The translations under genes were made by a program, and so were the position numbers. Of a DNA stretch of 64,000 nucleotides, positions 20,181 through 30,269 are shown piece by piece. The notes beneath the pieces were generated by a model, which ran no database searches, was not told the origin of the DNA, and was given only the letters and a program-made list of their open reading frames with translations. How positions within the stretch are numbered: position 1 is the first letter of the stretch; each line of letters begins with the position of its first letter. The DNA comes from Marchantia polymorpha subsp. ruderalis (Eukaryota; Streptophyta; Marchantiopsida; Marchantiales; Marchantiaceae). The stretch spans positions 8,581,501-8,645,500 of the forward strand of contig AP031355.1 of the NCBI GenBank assembly GCA_037833965.1. Reading direction: 5' to 3'.

Positions 20181-23078
20181 CTACACGCCTGCACGGAACC
20201 ACGCTACACTACACTCCGCGGAACCTGTACTACGTCTCCTGCGCGGCCGACTGCCGCGCACTAACTCCCTACCCTGCCACTCTTCCGCTCGACTACGCAG
20301 TCCCAACCGCTGCAACGCCGCGGACACCTCCCCCTCGAGGGCGGACATGGTATCCTGTGCCTTCGACAGAAAGGCCTCGAGCTTCTTCGCTACCTTCCGC
20401 CGACTCCTACTGTCGCCTGACAACAACCCGGCTGCGCGCAATTCAAACTCCCGCAGTGTGAGTTTCTCCTGCGCCTTCACTTCCCAGTGGGCGTAGCCCT
20501 TGAGACAGTGGGCGACTCGCTTCGCCGTCTCCACCTTCGTGCGATCCGCCTCCTTCCTGCGATCCTCTTCAATGGTCACTAATTGCGATTCGGCTTCAGC
20601 ACGTTGCGCCCTCAATTCGCCACACTCTGACTGCAGACTGCGGATTAATTCTTCATCCGCCTGCCGTGCGAGCTGACATTGTTCCAACAACCGCGTCTGT
20701 CGCACGAGCTCCTCTGACAAAATCCGATTCTCGGCCTGCTCAGAGTTGAGTGCTTCCTTGACCTTCACCTGCTCCTTGGTGAGCTCGCCCAGTTTCTCAT
20801 CCTTCATCTTCTCGGAGTGCTTGTAGAATTTCTGATTAAGCTTGTACTGTCCCCACAAGCACTCATGCTTCTCCTTCAAGTCCCTCAACTCCTGGTCCAC
20901 TCTAGCTAATAGCTTGCTGGTGTGGACTTTAGTGCGAGTCCGCCTGCGCACTAACTCGATGTAAGATCCCGGCTGGAGTGGGTCGGCGTATTTATCGACC
21001 TTGCGATCCAAGTACCGCAGCAACGGAATCACCTGCTCAGAGAGCGCCGCCGCCGGCGCTCCAACAATTTCCTCCTCCTCCTCCTCGGTGTCTTCTGCTC
21101 CTGACATTTCTTCCGTGGAGCCTCCGTCCTCATCATCCGAGTGGAGAATTTCAGTCGCCATTGATTGCGTCGGCGACTGCCCCGAGTGGGGCTGCACGTC
21201 CTCGACGTGTGCTGCCTGCGAAGGCACGGCTGCAGCCTCGCTGCTCGTCGCCAAAATGTCTAAGGCGGAAGGCGAATGTATCCGAGCGGCATCCCCGTCG
21301 CTCGCTGGTTGATTGCCCACCGCATTCTCTCTGTCGCCGTCGTCCGTCGCCGAAGGCGATCGAGCGGAGGGTGGCTGCGCGGGGTTGGATTGCGCATCGC
21401 GCATCGAGATTTCATCCCGCGGACAGTCACTCCGCTCCACCGTCTGCTGCTCCCTTGATCGGTCCGTGGGGGCTGTGCCCGGCCCGTGCGCAGGCGCATG
21501 TGCCGGCGCCTTGTCCGCCGCAGGCGTAGCGCCGCGGACATCTATCGCCGAAGGCGACATGGCCGGGGGCCGCACGCCCGATGCTCCTTGGCCTATAGGC
21601 CCTACCGCCGAAGGCGCATCTATCGGCGTACTTCCCGCCGATGGTGCGGCCTCCGCACGCTCTCTGCTCGTATCCCCTCGGCTCGAAGGCCCTGGCGCCG
21701 AAGGCGCGAATTGCGGCGCGTGGTGCGCCGGAGGGTCTGGCCCCGAGGGCCGGTGTCTCGTAGGCGGTTCTTCCGCCGGCTCCTTCCCCTTCCTACGTTG
21801 GAACGGGGGTGATTCTTGCCTGTGCACAGGCGGCACGTGTGGAGGTGTTCTGTGCACAGGTGACCTGTGCACAGGCGGACTGCTCCTTCCCACGCGTAAG
21901 CGTAGATCCACGTCCACTTGTGTTCGCCGATCCGCGGAGGCTCGTCCGTCCGCGGAGGTTCGCCTGTGCGCAAACGGAACATCTGTCCGCATCGCACGTG
22001 GTAACTCCGGAGGCCCTTGGCCCGTAGGCGGCCTCTCTCCCGACGAGGTTGCAGCGTGGCCCGTCGCTCCTGCGGTCGTCCGCGCTTCCTCTCGTCTCTC
22101 TGGCGACGCACTTCCTATCTCCGTCGCAATCGTCGCCGTGTCTGCACTGTCAGCTGGCAACACCAGTCTGCGTGCCTTCTGCTTCGGCCGGCTGTATGGC
22201 TCGCACAGCGGCCGCGGTCGAATGGGAGCAGAGAGTTCTTGATGCTGCTCCTCTTCGGCCTCTTCCCTCCATCGCCGCTTCCGCGGCACTCGCGCCGCAG
22301 GGGTGTGTCTCCCTTCATCCCTCCGTCTTGATGGGGTAGAAGTCGGTGACTCCTCCGCATCAGTGTCGACCTCGTTCTCCCGCACATACTTCCCGGGATG
22401 GTCGATGGACAATGGCGGAAAATGTTCAAGCTCCGCCGCTGTCAAACAATTCCGCTGTCGATAAAAATTGATGAGGAAAGGAGAAAGATGGTTTAGAGTT
22501 CCCCCCTTCTCCTCAAACGCGTGCTGTCGCATCACTCTGTGCAGGATGCTCGCCCAGTGAATTGGAGTTCCCTCGATGACGCACTCCACAAAAGAGACCT
22601 GCCACAATGTGATGTAGCAGGCGCGGTGCGGCTGCAGTAATTGCATCAGCGCCGCGGACAAAGTCCGGCGAAATCGATCTTTGTAATCACGGGTCCTGTA
22701 CCCATTCTTGGTAGACCTCCCGGTCTTGAACAGCTCCACAAATTGCGCTTCTTCTTGCTTGGTCACCTTGATGCTCTCGCTGTCGAAAAGGAGATGCCCT
22801 GGCATGCCAGCACATTTTCCCAACGCCTGCGCCCAATCTTGGACTGTCCACCGGTCAACATGCGGACGCAATCCGCGCGAGGGTGGTCCCTGTGGCTCTA
22901 GCCACTCGCGCACCATATTCGCGCAGATGTAATTCCATCCCCATAGCAAGAAATCGAGCTTTCTTGCTATTAAGCGCTCTTCGAAAGCGCGCAGCCCGTT
23001 CTGCGGCAGGCGAAGTGGCACCATCCGCAATCTGCTCGGTCTCGTCATTGCGTTCCTGGGGTTCGCTCGCCCGCTCAT
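20181..23078 (-). CDS. Element B protein: uncharacterised TE-borne coiled-coil protein
   Basis: An intact frame of 965 residues from MSGRANPRNA (23078). It stays open upstream to 23300, but the decayed homologue at 1563 starts at the equivalent place, which favours this start. Residues about 20-240 form a conserved globular-looking part with FLLWGWN, CAGMPGHLLFD, NGYRTRDYKDRFRR, YITLWQV and LINFYRQ. Residues about 240-680 are low-complexity, rich in Pro, Arg, Ala and Ser, with repeated PVHR. An acidic stretch (EDTEEEEEEI) follows, then about 250 residues of charged heptad-like sequence, likely coiled coil. I recognise no catalytic motif. It recalls plant TE proteins with a Gag-like or plant-mobile-domain-like N-terminus, but I cannot assign it. 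Confidence 0.7.
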   Translation of the reverse strand: MSGRANPRNAMTRPSRLRMVPLRLPQNGLRAFEERLIARKLDFLLWGWNYICANMVREWLEPQGPPSRGLRPHVDRWTVQDWAQALGKCAGMPGHLLFDSESIKVTKQEEAQFVELFKTGRSTKNGYRTRDYKDRFRRTLSAALMQLLQPHRACYITLWQVSFVECVIEGTPIHWASILHRVMRQHAFEEKGGTLNHLSPFLINFYRQRNCLTAAELEHFPPLSIDHPGKYVRENEVDTDAEESPTSTPSRRRDEGRHTPAARVPRKRRWREEAEEEQHQELSAPIRPRPLCEPYSRPKQKARRLVLPADSADTATIATEIGSASPERREEARTTAGATGHAATSSGERPPTGQGPPELPRAMRTDVPFAHRRTSADGRASADRRTQVDVDLRLRVGRSSPPVHRSPVHRTPPHVPPVHRQESPPFQRRKGKEPAEEPPTRHRPSGPDPPAHHAPQFAPSAPGPSSRGDTSRERAEAAPSAGSTPIDAPSAVGPIGQGASGVRPPAMSPSAIDVRGATPAADKAPAHAPAHGPGTAPTDRSREQQTVERSDCPRDEISMRDAQSNPAQPPSARSPSATDDGDRENAVGNQPASDGDAARIHSPSALDILATSSEAAAVPSQAAHVEDVQPHSGQSPTQSMATEILHSDDEDGGSTEEMSGAEDTEEEEEEIVGAPAAALSEQVIPLLRYLDRKVDKYADPLQPGSYIELVRRRTRTKVHTSKLLARVDQELRDLKEKHECLWGQYKLNQKFYKHSEKMKDEKLGELTKEQVKVKEALNSEQAENRILSEELVRQTRLLEQCQLARQADEELIRSLQSECGELRAQRAEAESQLVTIEEDRRKEADRTKVETAKRVAHCLKGYAHWEVKAQEKLTLREFELRAAGLLSGDSRSRRKVAKKLEAFLSKAQDTMSALEGEVSAALQRLGLRSRAEEWQGRELVRGSRPRRRRSTGSAECSVAWFRAGV

Positions 23079-24544
23079 TCTACTTCCGCACTGTCCGCGT
23101 TTCTTTCTCTCTCGGCAAACTCTAATCGCTCTCAATTCCAAATCACGCGCACTCACTTCTCCCTCAATCAACAAGAAATCTACTGAGCGACGACGACGAG
23201 AATGTTCCGCAGCCAGCAGATGGATGCGCGCAGCGCGCACAAGAGATTGGAATCGCGAATTCAAGAATGGGACGCTCTCCGCCGCCCGGTCGAAGGTCAT
23301 GGTCGTCTCTTGGTCGTGAAGAACGTCTCACTTGATGGCCGCGCCGGCTGTACGCTGGAACGGTCCTCGCTCTCACGCGCGGCTTCACGCTCCGCCGTCG
23401 TCGATTAAACTCTCACGCTCGAATTGGCGGATTTGAACTCCGCGAGCGTGTCACCCTCCGGACATGGGGGCGTAGCGCCGGAGGCGAGTTTTCCGCCTTG
23501 CGCGGTACACTTGTTCGTACCGCCCCTCGGCCAATCTCCTTCTGCCTTGACGCGTGCGTCCGCATGTCGGACAAAAATTCAACTCCTGCCTGTGCGCAGG
23601 CAGGGGCCTCGGCGGATTCTCCGCCGGCGCGGAACTTGAACATTCTCCTGTGCACCGGCGTTCTCCTGTGCGCAGGCGAATTCCGTCCGCGGCGCTGCGC
23701 TGGCGCGGAAGGCGTTGACCGTGGTCAGCCGTCTCCGTCCAGTCTGTCCGTTCCTTGTCTCTCCGTCGGCGCTTCCGCCGCCGCAACTCCGTCCGTCCAA
23801 GAGCGCATCCACCCGTGCCGTCCGCATGGTCCGTACCGATTGGATTACTCTGGCGGTCTTCCGACGTACGCTGCGCTGCGCTGGCGCGGAAGGCGCCGTA
23901 CACTTTCTACCTCACAAGGCGCATTTCTAGGGCCCAAGGCGGATCTCCCGCCGACGCCGAAGTGCCTGTGCACAGGCGAACGCCTGTGCGTAGGCGGACT
24001 TCGCGCCTTCCCTAACCCTACTTCGCCTGTGCACAGGCGAACGCCTTCGTCCGCGCATAGGACAAAACTTGAATCCCCCTTCCGCGCAGGCGGAATTCGC
24101 GCCGGTGGCGAAATCCTTCCGCCGGGGGCGACCGCCTCCGTTTCTTCCAGTAGCGATAACTCCCTAAGTCCTCGTCCGTTCCAAGCGTTCTTGGGCTCGT
24201 TGGAATCAGCGCGTCAAGCTCTTTCCAACGGGATCCAAACTTGGTCAAGGCGCCCGAGGGTTACCTAATTACGAGGGTTTCCCTACAGCCGCGGACGCAA
24301 CCTCCGAAGGCGGGTTTTGCGCCTTGCGCCGTAGAGATCCTAACTGCGGAGCTCGCAGGGAGGGTGGTGCCTGACCTTACTACTGCACCCCAAATCCCAG
24401 ATTCTACAAGATCCCTCGAGAATCCCCGCGATCTTCCGGATTCACTCTGTTTTGATGTACCGAAGGCTATTTACAATGCTGCCGGGGTACAGTTTTCCAA
24501 AAATGTTTTAATTTCCTCAAAATTGCCAAAAGTGGGGTACCACA
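23079..24544 (-). other. 5' region of element B, GC-rich with palindromic repeats
   Basis: About 1.5 kb upstream of the B gene, presumably its promoter and leader. It is very GC-rich, with many short palindromes such as CCTGTGCACAGG and GCCTGTGCGCAGGC (around 23590, 23650-23680, 23965-24060). The same motifs appear in the coding region near 21820-21880, where they encode PVHR repeats. Many overlapping frames exist but none is convincing. Confidence 0.55.
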
Positions 24545-25293
24545 CTTTGCTGGATTGTTGTGAATGTTGTCAAGTCAAACTGTATGGGAAGTTTTGACTC
24601 AACTCCATACACCATCCGAAAAGGTGAGTATCCGGTAGATGTCTTCCATGTTGTGCGATACTCCCATAAGATAGCATGGAGCCTCTTGTCCCAATTGTGT
24701 TTACTCCCGTCCATGTCTGCATCCTTGGCCAACATCATACACAAAGTGTAGTTGGTCCGCTCCGCCAACCCATTAGCGTTAGGTTTGTAGGAAGTGGTCA
24801 CTCGAGCCTTGATGGAGAAGTGCTCCAACATGGCTTGAATCATACTTCCCACAAATTCTCCTCCTCTATCTGATACTAACTCCAATGGACAATCAAATCG
24901 AGTAATGATTCTCTCATACAAAAATCTACCAACCTCCTTCTCATTAGTAGATTTAAGTGGTCTTGTCTCTACCCACTTCGTAAGATAATCTGTAGCTATC
25001 ACAATGAACTTATTCCCTCGAGGAGTAAGATTCAAAGAACCTACAAAATCTATTCCTCACTTTTCAAAAGGACCTAACACTGGTACAGAAATCATAGGAG
25101 GGGTTTTCATGGACTTTTTAGCAAAAGCTTGACACACATCACAACTTTTGCAATATTCCACACAATCCTTAAAAATACCCTTCCAATGATAACCAGCATC
25201 AGGAATTTTGAAGGCAGTTACCTTCCCCGCAAAATGTCCTCCACATACTGCACCATCATGAAACTCCTTCATGAGTTGCCTCTCCCCTCCCAA
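24545..25293 (-). pseudogene. Integrase core of family A element 2
   Basis: Minus-strand segments 25293-25057 and 25035-24545 contain the rest of the HHCC finger (HFAGK...CKSCDVCQ) and the DDE core (SDRGGEF, then NGLAER). A TGA replaces tryptophan in FEKWGIDF at about 25057, and the frame upstream is offset by a 5-base deletion near 25280 between short GCA repeats. Element B begins after the DLTTF block. Integrase in this copy is therefore dead three times over. Confidence 0.88.
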
Positions 25294-28200
25294 CCGCCCT
25301 TCGTAGAAGTCCGTCAGCTCCTTGATGAAAAAGTACCTTCTCCATGATCATATAAGGTTGACATCTCTTCACTAATGCATTTTTCTCCCTTTGATGCATT
25401 CCTTGAGGAAACTCTCCTCTAGAGATGAAATCCCAAATTTCCTTGTATTCCTCCGGTACTGTTGTCACCGTGTCCATGACTAGCAAGTACTCATCCGGAA
25501 AGGTGTCATCTACTGACTGATCTCCTCCATCATCATATGCTCTCGACATCAAATCCGCATTAGCATGCTTCTTTCCAGGTCTATCCTCAATGGTATAATC
25601 AAACTCTGCTAGTAGTAGCTTCCATCTAGCTATCCTCCCTTCAGCATTAGGCTTGTTGAAAATGTATTTCAAAGCCTTATGATCAATCACTATAGTGAAT
25701 CTCCCACCCAACAAATAATGTCGAAACTTCTTAAGTGAGAAGATTAGAGCTAAGGCCTCTCTCTCTATCACTAAGTAGTTCTTCTCCGCTTGAACCATTT
25801 GTCTACTAGCATAGGCAATTGGATGATCATGCTTTTCATCATCTAATTGACTCAAGGTGCATCCTACAGCAATATTTGATGCATCTGTGTAGAGAATGAA
25901 AGGTTTACCCCAATCCGGTTTCGCCAAAATTGGAGCCGTCACCAACGCCTTCTTGAGAACTTCGAACGCCGTCTTTGCAGCTTCATCCTTGAAAATGAGT
26001 TTGTACTCCACTCCCTTCTTCATGTAATTTGTAAAAGCATGAGCTTTGTTGGAGAAGGACAAGATGAACCGTCGATAGTACCCCACCATACCAAGGAATT
26101 GCCTCAACTTGGTTAAAGTCGCCGGAAAAGGTAACTCCATGATCCGTGTCACCTTCTCTGGATCCACCGCTATACCATTCTTGGAGATGATATGCCCCAA
26201 CAATAGGCCTTCCTCACATCCAAAAATGCATTTTTCTGGATTGAGTGAAGCCTTAGCTTCCTCCAGCCGTTGAAGTATTTTGATCAAATGATCAAAATGA
26301 TCCGCTTTCCTCCCGTAAACACAAAAATCATCTATGAAATCCCTTACAAACTTTCCAATGAAAGGTTCAAACACTCTATTCATGAACCTTTGAAAAGTGG
26401 CAGGAGCATTACATAGACCAAACGGCATCACTCTAAAGGCAAAGGTTCCCCATGGAGTGGTAAAAGTTGTTTTGAGTTGGTCTTCTAAGGCAATTTGGAT
26501 TTGGTTATAGCCACTATAACCATCTCCAAAACTATACCACTCATGGCCAGCAACCTCCTCTAGAATCTCATCTATGAAAGGCAAGGGATAGTAGTCTTTC
26601 TTTGTGACAGCATTCAACTTTTTGTAATCTACGCACACTCGTAGCTTACCATTCTTCTTCTTCACTATCACAATTGGAGACACCCATTCAGAATTTTCTA
26701 CCTCGTAGATGAAGCCAGCCTCCTTGAGCTTGTCGATCTCCTCCTTCACCACAAGAGCCGTAGGTGGATTTATTCGGCGTTGCTTTTGCCGAATAGGACG
26801 AGCTTTCTCCTCCAACTCGATGCGATGAGTCTCCAACGTCACATGCTTAAGATCCTTGTAACTAAAGGCAAAAACATGAATATATTTGCGAAATATATCC
26901 AAAAACTTTGCCTTTTCCTCCTTGGTAACCTTGGGACCAAACCTGAGAGTGGACAGTCGTCGACACACCTCCTCTTCGCTCATCTCCACTTTGTCAGGAT
27001 CTTTCTTCACTCCAGGCCTAGGCAACAACTCCATGGCAGCAATGACTTGTACTTGAACATTATCATCAGAAGAGTACTCCGATGATGTTTCTTGATCAGA
27101 AGTTGAGATGTCTGTGTCAACTTCTGAAAATCTACCACTCTCTTCACTCTCAGATTCCCAATACTCGTCAGTTGGTCTATCTGAGTCAGTGGTGGATTCC
27201 CCTCCTCTCGTCAAAGGAACCTTAACTCGATGGTTCTTTGGGCCTATCCTCAAATAGCCCTTGTGCCATCGGTCTGTAGTCCTTACCGCCCTCAACCAAG
27301 GACGTCCCAACAGCAAGTCGTAACTAGCTTCCTTGAGAATTTGGAAGGAAAGCAAAGTTTGCACTCCCCTCACACTAACCACAACTTTATCTACCACCCC
27401 CAGTGGTCTTACCTTCTGTTTGTTGGCCATACCAACAATTATGCTAGAAGGTCTAGAAGGTTGCATACCCAACTTCTGCATCAACCTCTCAGACATGGCA
27501 TTCACAGCCGATCCACCATCAACCAACACATCTGATACATCATGTCCATTGATCCTCACTTCGATCTTTGAAGCATGTGTACATACCTCCGAAGCAGCCG
27601 CATCCACCACCCCAACTCCCACATTGGTCATGTGAGCCTTCCCTTTAGATTTCCGCTTCTTGGTCCTTGTGGAGCTAAGACCTCCTCTTAACTCCTTCCG
27701 AATGGCTGGATTCAAGGCAATCAGCTGACCAACTGTTATATTGGCCTTCTGATTTCCTACATCCTCCACCACGTCATACTTAGCTTGAGAAGATGAAATG
27801 GAAAAGTCATCCATGCCCAACTTCTTCCTTGGTACTCTTGGTTGACTCACTCCACTTGACCGTGTACTTCGACTTGGCGTGTCCTCCATGAAAATCGACT
27901 CGTCCGCAAATCGGGCACGCTTCTTCTCATGAGCAAGGATATCCACTTTCGATTTCGAGCTCTCCCCTTTCTCAAAAGTGCATTGATGAGGGAATACATC
28001 AATGGATGCTTCTCCCTTATCCTTGGCTTGTTGCGTGGCCGGTGCATTGTTGTTGTGCCAAACTCCATCATGTTGTCGAGGGTTAGGACAATTCCTCTGA
28101 AAATGAGGACCTCCACAAGAAAAGCAAGAAACCGCAAAGTTTCCTGAAGGTGGATTTCCTCTTGGAGGATAATTTCCATACCCCCTAGAGCCTCCTCCTA

Positions 28201-28930
28201 CGTTCTGATTCCTCTTCTCCCACAACTGTACTACATTGATCTTGAGATCTGCTAGGGTCTCCGTGATAGATTTCAACTCATTTTGAAAATCCACACTAGG
28301 ATTCGCTATCGTGGATGAAGTAGAAGGGTTTGAAACAATGGACCTTCCTACAACCGGTGGAGCTACTTCTCTAGCCACCAAGCTAGAATCATCATCTTCT
28401 AAGCTCTCCTCCATTCTAATAGCAATTCGAATGGCTTTAGCCTTAGAAGAGGGCTTCTCGTATCTCACCTTACTTCGAATCTCAGGTCTCAAACCTCCAA
28501 CGAAGTTCTTCATGAGCATCGCCCTTATCCCCACCATTGTAGCATCCACTTCGTCTCCGCCCTTCCTCAACACCACATGGAATCTAGATTCGAACTTCTC
28601 GGTTCTCTCCACATAGGTCCTCACCTTCTCGTTCTCTCCTTGTTTCAAGAAGGTGACCTCACACATCAACTTTTCATAACTTTCACTGGGAAGAAAGTTT
28701 TCGATCAGGTTCTCCGTTAATGTCTCCCACGTGTCGTACTCCGAATGCTCCCTCTTGTACTCCTTGTACCACTTGAGAGTAGAATCCTCCAAGAAATCCG
28801 GCAAAAGCATAGCCCACTCGTCTTTCTTCCTCTCATTGTTTCTTATGCAAGCCCTCTTGAAGTCCCTAACAAAAGCTTCTACATCCTCATTCTCCCTCCC
28901 ATAAAATACCGGAAGCTTCCCCATTTCCAA
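25256..28930 (-). CDS. gag-pol polyprotein of family A element 2 (gag, PR, RT, RNase H)
   Basis: 1224 residues in one frame from the conserved start MEMGKLPVFYGRENEDVEAF. Gag occupies residues 1-260, with a CCHC knuckle at 269-281 (CFSCGGPHFQRNC). An aspartic protease with VLVDGGSAVNAM is at 468-479, and an acidic linker at about 585-625. RT spans about 705-950 with catalytic FIDD at 865-868, and RNase H follows with YTDASN. The frame ends in a frameshift just inside the integrase zinc finger. Gag and pol are fused without a frameshift signal, so protein ratios must be set some other way. RT and protease look intact here, unlike in element 1. FIDD rather than YxDD is seen in the Tat/Athila-like part of Ty3/gypsy. 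Confidence 0.93.
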   Translation of the reverse strand: MEMGKLPVFYGRENEDVEAFVRDFKRACIRNNERKKDEWAMLLPDFLEDSTLKWYKEYKREHSEYDTWETLTENLIENFLPSESYEKLMCEVTFLKQGENEKVRTYVERTEKFESRFHVVLRKGGDEVDATMVGIRAMLMKNFVGGLRPEIRSKVRYEKPSSKAKAIRIAIRMEESLEDDDSSLVAREVAPPVVGRSIVSNPSTSSTIANPSVDFQNELKSITETLADLKINVVQLWEKRNQNVGGGSRGYGNYPPRGNPPSGNFAVSCFSCGGPHFQRNCPNPRQHDGVWHNNNAPATQQAKDKGEASIDVFPHQCTFEKGESSKSKVDILAHEKKRARFADESIFMEDTPSRSTRSSGVSQPRVPRKKLGMDDFSISSSQAKYDVVEDVGNQKANITVGQLIALNPAIRKELRGGLSSTRTKKRKSKGKAHMTNVGVGVVDAAASEVCTHASKIEVRINGHDVSDVLVDGGSAVNAMSERLMQKLGMQPSRPSSIIVGMANKQKVRPLGVVDKVVVSVRGVQTLLSFQILKEASYDLLLGRPWLRAVRTTDRWHKGYLRIGPKNHRVKVPLTRGGESTTDSDRPTDEYWESESEESGRFSEVDTDISTSDQETSSEYSSDDNVQVQVIAAMELLPRPGVKKDPDKVEMSEEEVCRRLSTLRFGPKVTKEEKAKFLDIFRKYIHVFAFSYKDLKHVTLETHRIELEEKARPIRQKQRRINPPTALVVKEEIDKLKEAGFIYEVENSEWVSPIVIVKKKNGKLRVCVDYKKLNAVTKKDYYPLPFIDEILEEVAGHEWYSFGDGYSGYNQIQIALEDQLKTTFTTPWGTFAFRVMPFGLCNAPATFQRFMNRVFEPFIGKFVRDFIDDFCVYGRKADHFDHLIKILQRLEEAKASLNPEKCIFGCEEGLLLGHIISKNGIAVDPEKVTRIMELPFPATLTKLRQFLGMVGYYRRFILSFSNKAHAFTNYMKKGVEYKLIFKDEAAKTAFEVLKKALVTAPILAKPDWGKPFILYTDASNIAVGCTLSQLDDEKHDHPIAYASRQMVQAEKNYLVIEREALALIFSLKKFRHYLLGGRFTIVIDHKALKYIFNKPNAEGRIARWKLLLAEFDYTIEDRPGKKHANADLMSRAYDDGGDQSVDDTFPDEYLLVMDTVTTVPEEYKEIWDFISRGEFPQGMHQREKNALVKRCQPYMIMEKVLFHQGADGLLRRAVGRGEATHEGVS

Positions 28931-29144
28931 CTAATTTTTTTTTTCTTCTATTCTATTGGAAATTTATATGGGGCTTCTTAATACAAAATAAACAACACTA
29001 ACTCCATCCTTGAGTAATTCATCAAAGGAAACACAAAAGGAATTGGTTGTTCCAGGATAGCCAAAGCTCTCTCCTCTCCTAGGCATACGATGAGTCTTAC
29101 CCTCATCATCATCTTCTCCATCATTCGAATGATGATCTCCATTT

Positions 29145-29588
29145 TCAGTTGAAGCTTGAGTCCGCTGAGGTCACTTTCTCTGTTTCAGCACTTAGCTTGC
29201 CGTCAAACCCTTCCACAAGTGATTCCAGAAGTGCCTTCACTCCGCTGCATTCGTGTCCCGCTGGTAGCCCAATCACTCCGCAATTGTCACAGAAGGTCGC
29301 GCTTTGGGATTCATGTGGCGATGATGGTCCCAAGTGAAGTTTCAAATCTCCCAAGTTCCTCTTGCTCCTCAATCTTCTATCTTTGTTCCGCAGGGAACAA
29401 TTGACAACCTTATGGCCCTCCTCTCCACAATAAAAACAAGTTTCACGTTTGACTCTTGGAGATTGACTCACTACTCTTTCTTCAAACTCCACCTTGAATT
29501 CTCTTGTATTGGAGTCTAGAGACACTATAACATCCAAGCCTTGAGGTACTTTGGATAACCTAACCTTCCAACCTTCTTGTTCACTCAT
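29145..29588 (-). CDS. ORF0 of family A element 2: small double zinc-motif protein
   Basis: 147 residues, starting MSEQEGWKVRLSKVPQGLDV, nearly identical to the ORF0 at 10808-11251. It keeps the CCHC knuckle (CFYCGEEGHKVVNC) and the CDNCG...GHEC cluster. It ends 214 bases before the gag ATG. Conservation of an open frame in copies whose pol is broken suggests it was functional in the source element. Confidence 0.75.
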   Translation of the reverse strand: MSEQEGWKVRLSKVPQGLDVIVSLDSNTREFKVEFEERVVSQSPRVKRETCFYCGEEGHKVVNCSLRNKDRRLRSKRNLGDLKLHLGPSSPHESQSATFCDNCGVIGLPAGHECSGVKALLESLVEGFDGKLSAETEKVTSADSSFN

Positions 29589-30269
29589 TTTCCCATAAGG
29601 TAGAAACCACTCAAAAGACCTCTCCCAGAAACGCTATCTACTTGACGAAAACTGTGAATAAAGAAATCAAAAACTTTTGCTTTGTTATCTTGCTTTTGTA
29701 CCCCCTCAACTTCAAATCAACATAACTTTGTCTCTAGACGTGATCTCTCAATGAAATTTTGACTCAAACGTAGCTTATCTTTCAATACACACTCGTACGA
29801 AGTTTCAAATCCTAACTTGAAATACAAAAAAAGAAATCAACTCTGTACAAACTTTCCAGAGAGCAGACTTTTGATACCCGTGAAAACCCACTCAACTTCT
29901 AACTCTCATATCTTTCTGTTAACACATGATCTGGACCTGAAACAAAAACGTAAATGTTCTCTATCTTCCACTCTAAAATCAATAAAAACTTTGAAAAATA
30001 CTTTCAAAAATAATTTTTTTTTGATGTCTAAGATCACTTTTCTCTCAAAAAGACCTATTTACGTGTACAAAACGTACAAAATCACTTCTAGGCTATCATA
30101 TGAGACTATTGGATAAACAAAGGGATTTTCGCTCTCAAGCACACTCTCCGCTCTTTCATTCCCCAATGTTAACACCAAGTGATCCCTCATGGATACTTTC
30201 TCTCTAGCTAGAAATCGAATCCTAAACATTCCGCCTTCTAGATTGAGGTCCCGGCAACGGAACCAAAAA
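29589..30269 (-). other. Leader and tRNA-Glu primer site of family A element 2
   Basis: Leader of about 680 bp matching that of element 1. The primer binding site is at 30249-30265 (plus strand tcccggcaacggaacca), 4 bases from the LTR. Confidence 0.75.

Larger units (their letters stand above)
19172..24544 (-). mobile_element. Element B: TIR-like 5.4 kb element with one large gene
   Basis: Inserted in the integrase of A element 2 with a 5-bp duplication ctttg (19167-19171 and 24545-24549). The plus-strand left end reads TGTAATAACCCACT...; the right end, reverse complemented, reads TGTGGTACCCCACT.... These match at 14 of the first 20 positions including TGT, CCCACT and GGC, giving imperfect terminal inverted repeats. 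I find no LTR pair. The single long ORF (20181-23078) has no recognisable transposase, RT or integrase. It could be a non-autonomous DNA-type element, or an LTR-derived element that lost an LTR; the TG...CA ends and 5-bp duplication would fit either. Confidence 0.75.

Noticed and set aside
20978-24268. Long plus-strand frames opposite the B gene, up to 309 residues
   Set aside because: Shadows of the very GC-rich minus-strand gene and its upstream region; composition follows the codons of the B protein.
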